DNA of 64,000 bases from Vespa crabro (GCF_910589235.1 NC_060971.1:4226826-4290825); one strand, 5' to 3'; counted from the stretch's first letter, positions 13,428 to 26,478 are shown. The notes: generated by a model not told the origin, from the sequence alone. Translations and numbers: made by a program.

Positions 13428-14733
13428 GTCTCTCTGTCTCTATCAGTTGTGCCATGAGAAACTTAGTTCCTTTTTTTCCTTTTTTTTCTTTTTTATTCGT
13501 CTTCAACGTAGAAAATATCGAGTTGTTCTCATGAATTTCTTTAAAAATATTAAAATCAACATATCGAAGCTATTCACAGAGGTTGAACGCTTTAGGCTCG
13601 AGCGTAAAGCGTAGATTGACAGGCGGATATTTTTATGCGAAGCCCCATTCGATAATCCGTACGCTGTTTTATGGCTGCCGCCCGAGGTGACGTCACACGA
13701 ATAACGCATGAATTTCCACTATCCCTCGTTGTTGGCGTACGTTCGCGTCGACTCCGACGCGACTGTGTTCGTGATTCGGTGAGAATGCGAAAGAGAGATA
13801 GGAGAGTGAGAAAGAGAGAGAGAGAGAGAGAGAGAGAAACACACGGATTCGAAATTTAGCTCTCGCCACCCATTACGTTCCTTCTCATGCTTTCTCTCTC
13901 TCTCTCTCTCTCTCTCTACGTTTTTACCGTCCTGGTTATTGACAGATGATGCTTTTCCACGATCGCGATACGCGAACGAGCTCTCTGCGGTTTACCACAG
14001 CGCCGATATAAACGTGCGATAATACGCGACTCGACGATCACTGTTGTTGGATATTCCAATAGAATATTATCCATAAAATTAGGATCCGTCTCGAGTAGAG
14101 CATTTTATCGATCTGGAAGAAGAGAGGGAAAAAAGAAAAAATAATGTCATAATCCTTTTGCATTTCTTTCTTCAGTAATTCGTCGTATAATATGTTTCAA
14201 AGTGATAATTTGTAAGGAACCAAACGTCTAATAAAAAAAAAAAAAAAAAAATAAAAGAAAAAAGAAAAAAAAAAATTGCGTTCATCTCGAAACCACGATC
14301 ACAATTTCTATGATCATGTTTACAGTGGACGATCGTTCAGAATGTTTGGCTCAACGAGTTTGAGACCGACACGATTCATAGGTACCCTGCACCTGGATCG
14401 AAAATTCGAAGACGCTGGCAGGTGTTCGTTAGTCCCTCGCCCTTTTATCTTACAACTACAACCCGAAAGAGAATACTTTTTCTTCCTCCTTGATTGATCC
14501 TTTTTCTTACGTACGATGTTTATCTATCGTCGTAGATGATATATAAAATTTTCATTCTTTTTTTTTTATCAATTGTCTTAGAATGATTCCTTTCGAACGA
14601 ATGTTTTTATCAGACTCTAACGAATCGACAATTAGCACTAGTGATTAGAAATTAAACTTCAATTACATATATATATATATATCGATTGTTCGATCGTTCT
14701 TGGTATCATCGAGAGGAAGAGTAATAAGGATAT

Positions 14734-14807
14734 TCATCGTCGTCGTCGTCGTCATTATCGTCATCGTCGTCGTCGTTGTCGTCATCGTCATCGTCATCGT
14801 CGTCGTT
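14734..14807 (+). repeat. (TCG/TCA)n trinucleotide array
   Basis: TCG units mixed with TCA and TTG units over about 74 bp. Confidence 0.92.
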
Positions 14808-14980
14808 AGAACGTATGGCAGTAACACAGTGGCTACCTGAAACTATTCACTACGTTGATACAGAGGCTCTCGCATGTACGAGCCCATAGGTTTGTACCAA
14901 CAGACGTGATACAGAATATATGAATAATAATGGCTTAGCTGTATCGCGAAATCCACCGGCACGACTCGTCGTCGTTGATT

Positions 14981-15103
<123 letters not shown>

Positions 15104-15897
15104 TTTCACTCACTCTACTCTCTCATGTCATCCTCCTCCAACAGTCAGTCCATACTAGCACACTTCGGGACAGCTCTGAGAGCTATGATGCAGCACGAGA
15201 CCGCGATACGTCGCGATTCGCTCTGATTAGCGACTATCTGTAATAACGATACCCATCTCGCGTACCTCCGATACGATCAAAGACCATCATCTCTCTGTAA
15301 CATCTCGCTGGATGCTGCGCGTTGTTAGATCTCCAAGAAATATGATTCAGAAAAAGTTTCTCAAAGATATTCAGTTCGCCATAAATAATAAGGGAACTTC
15401 AATTTTTTTGTTTTTTTCTTTCTTCTTTTTTTTTTCCTTTTGCAAAGAGAAAATTAGTATTTTCGATGAACGCTACTAAATCCATTTGTTGAGAATATAA
15501 AAAGAAAAAGAAAATAAGAAAAATGAATAAAACAAAACAAAAGAATGAAAGGAAAAATAATACTAAGAGAAGCGTTAAAAAAAAAAAAAAAAAGAAGAAA
15601 AGAGAAAAAAAAACGGAAAAAAAGAAAAAAAGAAAAGAAATAAAAACCAAGTCTCTCCCTTATAGTGCGGCGAGTCCTCAAAGTGGCCGGGCATGATCGA
15701 TGCGGGCAATCGTCCGTTCGATTTTTCAGAGTATCCACGCTCCCCTCGCTTTACGTTCTTCTCTATCTCTCTCTGGCACACAAGACCCATAAGATATATT
15801 ATGGTACGAAGTGTTATAAATACGGTTTATAGAAGCGTGCAGCACACGCGGTGCATTAATGCGGCTGATTGCCCGTACATCACGATGCGGCTCTCTC

Positions 15898-15928
<31 letters not shown>

Positions 15929-16439
15929 CTTTATCTCTATCTCTCTTTCTCTTTCACCAGCTATATACACATTCCCCCTATATTATATACTATCTAGGTA
16001 TACCTGTCTCTCTTACACATGCACGATTTTACGGGATAGGCGGTTAGTTACGGGCAGTGGTCGCGAGCATTATTAAAATATTAGGTCAACTCTCTTCGAG
16101 ATATAAAATGCATATCGAACGACTATCGAAAATTTCCTCTCTTTTCATCTTTGTCCTCGTTGGTTACGGTGTCGACTGACTCTCTCGAAGGCTCGAAGGG
16201 CCCGAAGGCGCGAGCATCGAGTTCGAGTTTCGCGGGGGTGAGGTAGGAGAAGGCTCGTTACGAGTATCCTTTCACGGACCCCTAAGTGGACGTCGAGTTC
16301 GTTAGAGAGGCCCTTCCATGAGATCGCGGAAGATGAACAGGGTGAAGGCGGGAGATGCATGGGCTCGTGTTTCCACAAAGAGATATGGCTCTCGCTTAGA
16401 CTCCAATGAGCCGCGAATCGACCTCTCTCACTCTCTCTC

Positions 16440-16478
<39 letters not shown>

Positions 16479-16560
16479 ATTTATTTTTTCTCATATACCT
16501 TTAACGGTACATTTTTATATACGGAAAGATCTATCCTTTCTTTCTTCCTTTCTTTTCTTT

Positions 16561-16600
16561 TTTCCTTCCTTCCTTCCTTCCTTCCTTCCTTCCTTCTTTC
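16561..16600 (+). repeat. (TTCC)n tetranucleotide array
   Basis: About nine TTCC units in a longer pyrimidine stretch (16535..16600). Confidence 0.93.
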
Positions 16601-16859
16601 CATTCATATTATATACTTTAATTTCATCCTTAGTGTTCTCCGTAACGCGTTAATTTATTACAAAAGCATTGCTCGCCCACGAAGTTAACGTCTCCAAGGA
16701 TAGAGCCTAAAGGCACAATGACTAAGCGTTTCCTATCCTCTCTCTTTCTCTTTCTCTCTCTCTCTTTATCCTTCTCTTCGTTTATCCTTTCGACTCGCTT
16801 GTCTCCACAATCCTTTAGTCACTCGAAAGTGACTTAGACGAGCGATAAAGAATTATCGG

Positions 16860-16893
16860 GTACGTACGTACGTACATATGTAGGTACTTACTG

Positions 16894-16932
<39 letters not shown>
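16860..16932 (+). repeat. compound (TACG)n ... (TA)n - (GA)n microsatellite
   Basis: TACGTACGTACGTACAT, then a short spacer, then TA to 16910 and GA to 16932. Confidence 0.92.
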
Positions 16933-16933
<1 letters not shown>

Positions 16934-17366
16934 TGAGAAAAAATGAAAGAAGAAAAAAAGAAAGAAAGAAAGAAAGAATGGAGTACGTGGAAAAAAAATA
17001 TTATAATTCGTTATGGAATAACAACATTAAAAACGAAATTATTTTTCGTGATACCTCGAGCACGTTGAATACGCCTATGCATCATCCTCCTCCGGAAATT
17101 ACTTCCTCCTTGGAGGCTCGCGTAGAACGACGGGACGAACTCACGAATCTATATGAATTATGGTAGTGAATTTAAAAGCAATGAGACAAGAGAGGAATCA
17201 AGTCCGAGTCAGTTACTTGCAAAATTTGCATCGTCGACGTTTAATGCCAAGACCGCGTCTAAACGTTTGATACATAGGCTAGTATCTGGTAGCAAGGCAT
17301 GTTACCGTGGACCCCGTCGTGTCTCAACATTTTCGTTTACACGAGCGCTAATCGCAAAGGCAACTC

Positions 17367-17367
17367 T

Positions 17368-17398
<31 letters not shown>

Positions 17399-17416
17399 AG
17401 TCGTCGTCGTCGTCGA
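17367..17416 (+). repeat. (TCG)n trinucleotide array
   Basis: TCG units with a single TAG interruption near 17399. Poly-Arg, poly-Val or poly-Asp readings of this stretch appear only in repeat-derived frames. Confidence 0.95.
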
Positions 17417-17550
17417 CGTCACTACACTCGTCGTAGCCCAACCCTCGACGCCTCCACAGCCAAGTGCCAAAACGGAAATAGAAGACTCGCGTGGCCCTCC
17501 TCCTTTTCCTCCCTCGCCATGCCATTTTTTCTCTTTTATTTCTCCTTTTT

Positions 17551-17580
17551 TCTTTTTTTTTCTTTTTTTTTCTTTTTTTT
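17551..17580 (+). repeat. (TCTTTTTTTT)3 decamer repeat
   Basis: Three exact 10-bp units within a pyrimidine tract covering 17524..17586. Confidence 0.9.
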
Positions 17581-17779
17581 CTTTTTGTTCCTTTCTGTTG
17601 CGGATACGCACGAGACCGAGAGCGGAAATATTTCTTTCGTGCACGGTTGTTCAACGGAAGAGACTAATTTCGTGTTTGAAATGGCGAACTCTAACGATCA
17701 TTCGGTTATCTGTTCTACGTATAATACTTTGAAACGTTAAAGAGGATACGTCGGATAGATCGATGGACGTATGGTTGAA

Positions 17780-17812
<33 letters not shown>

Positions 17813-19437
17813 AATAAAAAAAAACAAAAAAGAAATCAATCAATTTTGTTATATATCTTTTCTTCCCCTTTTTTCTTGTTTCTTTTTTTTTTTTTTTGTT
17901 TTTTTTTTATTTTACAATATCCATAGATTCACGTCACTTTTGTTTTTCCTTATGTATTAAAACAAGAACCCAAGAGAAAACGCACGAAATTTCTTCTCTT
18001 CGAGACCCGTTGGCGTGGAAGCCCGAAGATGGCAGGACGAAGTGGTTCGAATAAAAAAATATGAGCGCGCTCGGTTGGCAGCAGACGCGGTGCCCTGAGG
18101 CGCCGTAAGTATGCCCTAAGTGCATTTAACGATTATTTTATATTAACGGGTGAATTTATTAGCGGCCTCCATTATCGGGGTTCGGTTGAGACTACTCTCT
18201 CACTCTCTCTCTCTCTCTCTTTTTCTTTTTCTCTCTCAAGTATGCTTTTGGCCTTACCTAAGTACGAAGAAGTGTACGCGAGAAAAAGACAAGAAAAGAG
18301 AGAGAGAGACAGAGGCAGAGACAGAGACAGAGACAGAGAGATAGAGAGAGAGAAAGGAAAAGACTAGTTGAGTTAACACCAACCTCCGGTGTCTTTATCT
18401 CGAGGCGGTGGACCGCCTTTTGTTTCACCTCGAAGGTCCCTGAATACTTCAGAAGGCGTCCAGCCTCGTAGTGATATCGACTACCCTCGTTAATTCACGA
18501 CTCTCCACCGCAACGTAAATTCATTTACCTTCTAACACTACGACCACTTTTTTCTTCCTTCTTCACCTTTCTTATTCCCTCTTCTACTTTTACTGTTTTC
18601 TTTTCTTTCTCTCTCTCTCTCTCTCTCTCTCTCCCCCTCTCTCTCTCTCTCTCTGTTCGCTCTCCGATAATGCTACTATCGAGCAAAATAAAGCAACTTT
18701 TCTTTTTTCTTGTGTGTGTGTGTGTGTGTATGTGTATTTTTTTTTTCCTTTTCCGTTTTCTTTTCCTTTAGCGAACGTAAAAGAAATAAAGGGAAAAAGA
18801 GAGAAGCAAATTTCTTCCAATGGAAAGGGGAAACAACGAATTAATAACGTCTTCGTGTAGTATAGAAAAAGGGATATAAAGAGAAAGAGAAAGAGAGCGA
18901 TAGAGGAAAGCAAAATTCATCCCATTCGCGAGGAATACATAGGCACGGGTGAGTCTCTGGTGGGTAACTAAGGCCTCTTTTCAATCCCCGCGAACGAGAT
19001 GGGGCTGCTACCGTGGTTTTTGAGGACCACGTTCAACCGTAGGACTATCTTGCAAGAAGTAGAGAGAAAGAGAGCGAGAGACAGAGAGAAAGAGAAAGAA
19101 AGAGTGAGTGAGTGAGATAGAACTACGAAGGTTCTCCAGTTGGTAGCCAAAGAGATGTTGGAAAGGGGTTGGAAGAAGGAGGTCGTGGGCAGGATGTTAT
19201 GCCGCCCCTGGGAGCAGCTCTGATGGGGATATGGGCCTCGGAGGCCTACTCTTTCTACCCAGTTTCCGCGTCCCGTTTTCTTTCCATTCTATTCCATAAT
19301 ACGCTCGGAGATGTATACGTCCTGCAGGACGCCCGCAAAATACGTTCTAGATTGCATTCGGATATACGGAGATTCATGATGAGAAGGATAAGAGAAGGGA
19401 GGTGAGGAAGAGAAAAGAGAACTGAGGGATAGGAGAG

Positions 19438-19474
<37 letters not shown>

Positions 19475-19754
19475 GGGATAAACGTTGTAGAAACCAGAAG
19501 AAGAAGAAATCCTTATGCGAGAGATCGAGCTGGGATTTTGCAAAGGGGGGGCCCTTCCAACGATTACCTTTCGCATCGACGATTTACCGTCGATTCCATG
19601 GAACGGAGGATCGCGTACGCGAATCTCAGCGTGAATCTACTTACGGGAAATCGGGAAGGAAAGCTTCATCCACGTGTGCGAGACTTACCTGTAACAAAAA
19701 GAAAGAGAGAGGAAGAATTATTCGACTGATCGAACGAGAAAATGGTCTTTACCT

Positions 19755-19756
<2 letters not shown>

Positions 19757-19812
<56 letters not shown>
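19757..19812 (+). repeat. compound (TA)n - (TG)n microsatellite
   Basis: TA to about 19797, then GTGTGTGTGTGTGTG. Confidence 0.93.
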
Positions 19813-19813
<1 letters not shown>

Positions 19814-20000
19814 TATGTATATGTACGTATATATTATCAACCATTCCTATCGTTGCACAGTAGCATATACGCAAAAGACAAAGATCTGTATGGTTGTATG
19901 GAGAAAAGCTAAGAGAGAAAGAGATAGAAGAGATCGGCTCTCGCGGTAGGGATCAAGCATGAATCTTGTAGAACTCTTGAAAGGAAGAAGAGAAACCATG

Positions 20001-20035
20001 GTAATTAATAAACCGGTATGCTAATTTCTCGAGGA
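20001..20035 (+). repeat. copy A of a dispersed 34-35 bp element (TATGCTAAT ... CTCGAGGA)
   Basis: This copy contains ATTAATAAAC, then GGTATGCTAAT, then TTCTCGAGGA. Compared with copy B at 20663..20696 it differs at four substitutions and one inserted base. It is not a simple repeat. It includes an octamer-like ATGCTAAT and an ATTAAT homeodomain-type core, so a duplicated regulatory element is plausible but unproven. Confidence 0.6.
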
Positions 20036-20441
20036 CAGATTACGCGTTTTCTCGTTTGCTTTTGGTACGTTAGACCCTTGGTATATATATACATATATAT
20101 GTACGAACGAGGAAGAACATCGGAGCCCTGGAGAGTCATGTATTCGCTACGAGATACAATGAATTTAAAAACGGCCCGATTATTCTTTGATAATCTATTT
20201 ATCTTTGAAATCGATAATTAATTAAGACATATTTATTTAATATATTTTATACAATTATATTGATTCTCTTTTATTTTGTTTTCTTTTAATTCATTGAACG
20301 AACACATTAGATATAATTTGAAATAACTAATTACATTGACGTTAATTCATTGATAATTAGCAATTAAAAACGATCAGCTTTTATCTGGAAAATGTTTTCA
20401 TATGTTTCTCATTTCAAGTATGTAATATTAATTTTTCTCAG

Positions 20442-20612
20442 ATATGCCGAGATTACTTCACGTATTGCCGATCAAAGAAAATTACTCGAAGTACTTTCGA
20501 TTGGCAAACCTCCGGAAATTTACATCGACGACGTCGTTGGGAATGTAATTTATGCGAGAAAAAAGTTGAAGGGAGTGTGTACGAGCCTAAAGAGAAGAAG
20601 GAAGAGAAAGAG

Positions 20613-20661
<49 letters not shown>

Positions 20662-20670
20662 CGTGATTAA
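20442..20670 (+). other. possible exon-like open frame on the plus strand
   Basis: An acceptor-like sequence (ATTAATTTTTCTCAG) ends at 20441. The frame that follows has ordinary protein composition for about 45 residues: YAEITSRIADQRKLLEVLS, then IGKPPEIYIDDVVGN and VIYARKKLKG, before running into the Arg/Glu translation of the GA repeat at 20588..20659. No good donor was seen before the repeat (only weak GTGTGT-type sequences near 20575). It is antisense to hth and matches no family I know. Low confidence; the surrounding DNA is otherwise AT-rich and non-coding. Confidence 0.12.
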
Positions 20671-20696
20671 TAAACGAGTATGCTAATGCTCGAGGA
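20663..20696 (+). repeat. copy B of the dispersed 34-35 bp element
   Basis: It begins four bases after the end of the GA repeat at 20588..20659 and contains GATTAATAAAC, AGTATGCTAAT and GCTCGAGGA. The sequences flanking copies A and B are not obviously alike, so the repeat unit seems confined to about 35 bp. Confidence 0.6.
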
Positions 20697-21151
20697 GTAA
20701 GAGTATGAGGATTTTCAAAGGCGTATGTATAACATCCCGTAGGACGAGAGATGGTTACAACGAGTGAAAAAGAGAAAGAGAGAAAGAGGGCAAAACGGTG
20801 GACAACGAGGAACGTTAGTCCGACGGTAAATCAAAACGCTTGACTTTGCGACGTCGGGAAGAGATGAGAGAAAGAGAAAGAGAAAGAGAGAGAGCGAGAG
20901 AGAGAGAGAGAGATGAGCTTTCCGGCTTCGCGAGACGACGAGCAACCGAGCTTTATGCTTTCGCGAAGGGTGTCTCGCGTTGGGTGGAGGGTGTAACCCC
21001 AGCTTATTCATACTCACAGGAAACAGAGAAACGAAGGAAAAGCGAGAACGTGACGGGTTATCCTTTTCGTCCGTGATATTTGATACTATGCGTCGCGTGA
21101 GCCACGAGGTGAATGAATGCTTTAAAGCGAGACGATTGTTTTGATCTCTCT

Positions 21152-21209
<58 letters not shown>

Positions 21210-21320
21210 GTCTCGAAAGTTTGTTACAAGGACGTAGTAATAAATGGGAGAGTCTCGATCGAGATAACCAAAATAAATACATAACGTAACACGTCGAACA
21301 TTGGTGGCATAAACCAATGG

Positions 21321-21321
21321 T

Positions 21322-21382
<61 letters not shown>
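21321..21382 (+). repeat. (TA)n microsatellite
   Basis: About 56 bp of uninterrupted TA, the longest pure TA tract in the window. Confidence 0.95.
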
Positions 21383-21384
<2 letters not shown>

Positions 21385-22585
21385 TAGAATAGTTCATTGA
21401 AGAAAAATTGGTTAAAGAATTCTCTTTTAGAAAGGGAAAAGAAAATAATGGCAAATTGGTGGAAGGAGGAGAGAAAATGAGAGATTTTAAAGAACGCGAG
21501 ACATCAATTTTCTTCCCGTATAAAAGCAATTTCGCGGGATGGTGGAAAGCTATTTCGAGGAGTTTTACGCGTCCGTGAGGAGCGATTGTTGGCCGCGAGA
21601 TCGGGTAAGTGGGTCGGTCGACGAGACACGAGAGATGAAGAAGAAGAAGAAGAAGACGCGTACGTGTTGAGAGCGAACGTTTTCAGGATTTTCCTAATTC
21701 GTTCGAGCAAATCATTTTTCCATCCCCGTTTCCGCTACTTCTTTTTCTTTATCGTAATTTTTTCTCTCTTCCTTTTTTCTTCTTTTTTTTATTTTTTTTA
21801 TTTTTTTATATCTTTCTTCTGTTTTTTTTTTTCGTATCTTCTTTTTGTTTTCCTCCGGCCAACAAAATTTCATCCGCATGCATTTATGCGTGCACGCGTC
21901 GTATCAATATCGTGTTCCATGATCGATTTATGGTCCCGGTCTCTCTCTCTCTCTCTCTCTCTCCCTCTCCCTCTCTCTTCGTCGGTGTTTTACAATGATT
22001 GGAAAAGCCGCAAAATAGAGGATGCAGGCAGCAATTTTCCGCCACGTATGAAACGTCAGGTCTGCGTGTACGTATTTGCGAATGTATCGGTGAAAATCGA
22101 GAGAAAGAGAGAGAGTAGATCATCAAAATTGTATAAGGAGCTCTTAGGAAACGATCGAGCCCAGTCTCTCCCACGGGAACGTGTACGTGCGTTTCCTGTG
22201 CGATGAGAACTCGCATAGAGCCGATTACTGTGGCCCTCAACGCGCTTTTTCAACGATAAACGCCGCGTATGGTATGGTTGTTATGGCTTAAGCGATATGA
22301 AGAGATCACCGGCTACGAGCAAGATGGATCGAGAATATGTTACCTTAAGTACTCCAACGTGACTCACGAAACTTTAACATCTATCTAAAGTTAATGTTAT
22401 TGCCATTTAAAAAGTGTATGATGAGAATTTCATCGGTTAATCACATTCAATTTTAATTGATCAATGAATGATTCGCGCGACTAATTTAATCGCATCGAAG
22501 GCCTTCGTCTCGAAGATCGAGGAAGTTAGATTTTTAAAGCGAATGCGTAAACGAGATAAGGAGAAAAATAGATGGAGAGTGAGAG

Positions 22586-22640
<55 letters not shown>

Positions 22641-23027
22641 TATGCATAATGCATACATTCGAGGGTGCACCAGGTGCTAGGATAAGAATTGGCGCATCGA
22701 CGTCAACCAAAATGGCGCTTATCGTCGCCGCCTTTGCCTCGCGTGAGAAACTGCCTCGGAGGGGAAGCACGGAGGTGCCGTGAGAGACGCGGCTGAATTT
22801 TAATGTGTTCCTTGTTCGTGCACGCGCGCGTACACAAACACTTATACGAACGTAAACCAGTGTGTACGCGCTCGTACATATTTATTTACATGCTATGCAT
22901 ACGCTACATATAGGGACATTCGCCTATATATAGTAGGACGTAGGTACCGACGACAACGAGGACGACGAGTTCGTGAAGAGGAACCCGAAGGAAAGAGGGA
23001 GGAAGAGAAGGAGGATGAAAGAGAGAC

Positions 23028-23059
<32 letters not shown>

Positions 23060-23564
23060 GGTGTCTGGTTGACTTGTAGATTTATTGACGAATTTGGTCG
23101 CACATTTGTTCCGCGGGATTTCAATACAATTGAAGGGTTTTGCCATTGTTGCCCTACGCGACGAGACGTCCTCCTCGCGACGGCGCGAATCGCGGAGAGA
23201 CATGCCGAGGATAGGAAGAGAGGGGGGGAGAGAGAGAGAGAGGGAGAGGGTTATTTGGTATTGTAATGGCCCTGTCCGCGTCGATCCCTCCCGCCTCAAG
23301 GCGAGTTTCCACGGCTCGGTGAGCTCCGATTCGCACGATCCGTGCGACGAATTAATCCTTGTTTTTACGCTCGCGCCGAAAAAACAAAAAAAAGAAAAGA
23401 AAACAAAATAGAAAAAAGAAAGAAAGAAAATAAAAAGTAATTGCAAATGCGTTGTTCCTTTTTGTCTGTATTACTTCTTCTTTTTTTCCAAAATCTCATT
23501 CACAGATATTTTCTGATCTCTTAATATAAGAATATCTTAATATAACAGGATATATTACGTGAAT

Positions 23565-23603
<39 letters not shown>

Positions 23604-23866
23604 GAAAATTAAAGAAGAATCAGCTTTCCTATAATTTATCACGACGAGATGAAAGATCATTCGACTATAATATCGAAAATCGTGGCGTACGTCGCAACGA
23701 CGGCCGCAGAGAGTGCAGTCGACCATAATTTCATCAACGGCACGAGTGTGCGCGCGCTGCTTGTTAGGTATATGCATTTGAATTTGATTAGTGGCGCGAG
23801 AAGGGGAGGGTAGGAGGGAGTGGTGACACCCTTTGCCACCGCAACCCCATCCAAACGACCAACCAG

Positions 23867-23904
23867 CCTGCTTGCCTGCCTGCCTGCCTGCCTGCCTGCC
23901 TGCC
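23867..23904 (+). repeat. (TGCC)n tetranucleotide array
   Basis: Nine TGCC units, preceded by CCAACCAGCC. Confidence 0.94.
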
Positions 23905-24558
23905 AGCCGACACACCGCCACCCACGCCAGTGCACGCTCGCGGCTGCAACTACTGCAATTATCCGCACACGTCATACGCGTGCATTAAGTCAAGTCTCAG
24001 TTCTAACATACCTCGTGCGGTCATCTCTTTCATTTACCTCCCACTCTTTTATCTTTTCTTTTTTTTTTTTTTTCCTTATACTTACTCTTACTATGGCTTT
24101 CGACTTAGTTCGGATTTAACGTTCACGGGTTTCCTTGAATATTTAGCGATTAATTCTTATTGAACGGGAAAGAAAGAGAAAGAAACACATTTGAGAAGAT
24201 CTATTGAGAGAAATAGAGATAGAGAGAGATAGAGAATTTAGTAAGCTTACATATGTACATCTACATACTATATATACTTGCGAGAACGTGTATATTTTAT
24301 CAGGGGCAACGTCGTCGACAGTCTTATACGCCTGTACCCGCCCGATCCGCCCCCTCGCTCTTCTCTCTCACTCGAGTTAGATTTAATTAAAACCTAAATC
24401 GTATTTAACTGCGCCGTAAAACAAACCTGATGTCTTTCGTAGCGGCGCGGTAGCTACCAAACGACTCGTGCTCTTTGCTCTCGGCACAGGAATCGACGCC
24501 CTTCCTTCCTTCCTTCCTTCCTACCTTCCTTTCTTTCCACTCTGTCTCTGTTTCTCTG

Positions 24559-24607
<49 letters not shown>

Positions 24608-25045
24608 CTACCTATCTCTCTCTTCCTCCCTCTCTACGCGTTCGCTCATGCGAACAGAAATTTCTAATTTGCGAGCAAACTGTTACTCGCTGACAAATGG
24701 AATCTCGCCGTCGATTCTCACGATCTCACGAAATATATTCTCTAACTATATCAGAAAATATAACTATCACTTATAATATATCCTCCATGAATATATTCTG
24801 ACTGTGACATTTTAATTTGAATAATTTCTTTTTTATTCTCTTCTTCTTCTTCTTCTTCTTCGTCTTTTTCTTTTTCTTCTTTCGTAAGAAAATTAGACAA
24901 AACATTTTTAGTCAGTCGAGTTTAATTAACGAATAGACAGACCCTTGGAGGTTTCGCGTCGCGTTCTCAAAGATGAAAAAGAAGAAAGGTACGATTATCA
25001 TGGATATGAGGTAGAGAAGAAAAAAGGGGAAGAAGAAAGAAAAAA

Positions 25046-25086
25046 AGAAGAAGAAGAAGAAGAAGAAGAAGAAGAAGAAGAAGAAA
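25046..25086 (+). repeat. (GAA)n trinucleotide array
   Basis: About 13 GAA units inside a longer purine stretch (25010..25087). Homopurine GAA tracts can form triplex DNA. Confidence 0.92.
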
Positions 25087-25256
25087 CGAAGTCGTCCTCG
25101 TCTCGGTACACTTTCGCCGGACGCAATCTTCTTAGTTATCCGCGTGGAGGGCCCAGTATGGCGTCGACTCCGGCAAAAGGATTCTCATCCGACCAATCCC
25201 TCTTCTTCTCTTGCTTCGCGAACCACCATTCCGTTGATGGTGAAGTCGAGAGAGAA

Positions 25257-25298
<42 letters not shown>

Positions 25299-25340
25299 GG
25301 TGAGGAAAGGAAGAGAATACGAAAGAGCGAATGAGCATGT

Positions 25341-25382
<42 letters not shown>

Positions 25383-25552
25383 GAGAAAGAGGTGAGTATA
25401 GCTGCGCGCGGCAATAACGGCGAGCACCAGACGCTAATAACAGACCGTGCCGGCTGCCCATAGGCCATCGCAGGCAATGAAATGAGACCAAATAAAAATC
25501 AGCAGGGAATTATTATGGTGGACGCAAAACGCGCCGCGACTGAATCTCCCTC

Positions 25553-25593
<41 letters not shown>

Positions 25594-25671
25594 ATTTGTT
25601 ACTGTTGTTGTTATTGTTGTTGTTATTGGTATTATTGTTGTCGTCGTTTTTATTTTTCTATTATTCTCTTT

Positions 25672-25703
<32 letters not shown>

Positions 25704-25765
25704 ATTATCTCCTCTTGTATTCTTTTAATTAATTTTTTTTTCTCTTTTATTCCCGACCAAATCCC

Positions 25766-25769
<4 letters not shown>

Positions 25770-25857
<88 letters not shown>

Positions 25858-25858
25858 C
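25770..25858 (+). repeat. compound (CT)n - (TA)n microsatellite
   Basis: Pure CT to 25803, then TA to 25858. Reverse-complemented this is (TA)n-(AG)n, the same order as at 1784. Confidence 0.95.
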
Positions 25859-26184
25859 TCTTTTCTTTGAATCAGTTCGTGGAGCTCGATCCATATAATG
25901 TTGCTTACCTCTAACGACATCGTGACAAATTAAAATCGTAGAGATCGGCCTCTTCTCGCTTTAACGATATACCGGGATGATAGCTTTTAAGTAGATATTT
26001 CGATCGTTATGCCCTTTTGGCGTACTTTTATTTGCATATAACGTTCAACGCTTCGACCAGTTTGCAGGACAGTGGCAGACGACCGGTCTCGAGACTATCA
26101 CGAGGTTTAATGCTTTTATCGTATTCTCATCGATGTCCGCAAGGTAAAAACGAGAGAAAAAAAAGAGAGAATGTGAGATAGATT

Positions 26185-26232
<48 letters not shown>

Positions 26233-26447
26233 ACGCTGCCGTTCAGTGATATCGTTTCACTATATATGAGAGACATCTTGATTCGATCCTTAACGATCTT
26301 CGACTTCGCCAACACGATTATCGTCTAACAATACTCATTCGTGAGATGTGACTTGCGGTTTTTAAAATGTAAATCATTTTTCTTCTCTTTCATTCTCTAT
26401 TTTATCTCTCTCTTGCTTTTTCTTACTTCTTCTTCTTCTTTTTCCTT

Positions 26448-26478
<31 letters not shown>

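Larger units (their letters stand above)
16001..20000. other. intron block 16001-20000
   Basis: CT 16428..16480, TTCC 16561..16600, TA-GA 16893..16932, TCG 17367..17416, T-rich 17524..17588, GA 17781..17812, CT 18196..18220, GA 18297..18358, CT 18606..18653, GT 18709..18732, GA 19435..19469, TA-TG 19757..19812. AGGCGG-TGGA-CCGCCT at 18403..18418 is a small hairpin. Islands 16040..16420, 17950..18190 and 19110..19430 have no recognisable genes. Confidence 0.8.
20001..24000. other. intron block 20001-24000
   Basis: Holds both copies of the 34-35 bp element and the exon-like frame at 20442. Repeats: GA 20588..20659, GA 20859..20913, CT 21147..21210, TA 21321..21382, T-rich 21740..21850, CT 21941..21982, GA 22577..22638, GA 23021..23060, GA 23565..23602, TGCC 23867..23904. 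Islands 22180..22560 and 22640..22980 are repeat-poor. The second contains AAAATGGCGC near 22710, a YY1/Pho-like core. Confidence 0.8.

Noticed and set aside
13688..13695. Perfect CRE TGACGTCA
   Set aside because: One occurrence of a palindromic 8-mer in 64 kb is expected by chance.
14491..14498. TGATTGAT Exd-Hox consensus, also at 17835..17842 (reverse) and 38468..38475
   Set aside because: Three perfect 8-mers in 64 kb is about the chance expectation of two; not evidence of autoregulation.
20715..21317. 200-codon minus-strand open frame
   Set aside because: Much of it is translation of GA/CT repeats (Arg-Glu and Ser-Leu runs) and the remaining residues match nothing; no gene.
21586..22206. 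206-codon plus-strand open frame
   Set aside because: Phe/Ser-rich from T-rich tracts and Ser-Leu from CT repeats; no domain.
22534..22770. Minus-strand frame containing REAKAATISAILVDVDAP
   Set aside because: Looked protein-like but is only about 45 residues before a Ser-Leu repeat and has no splice support or homology.
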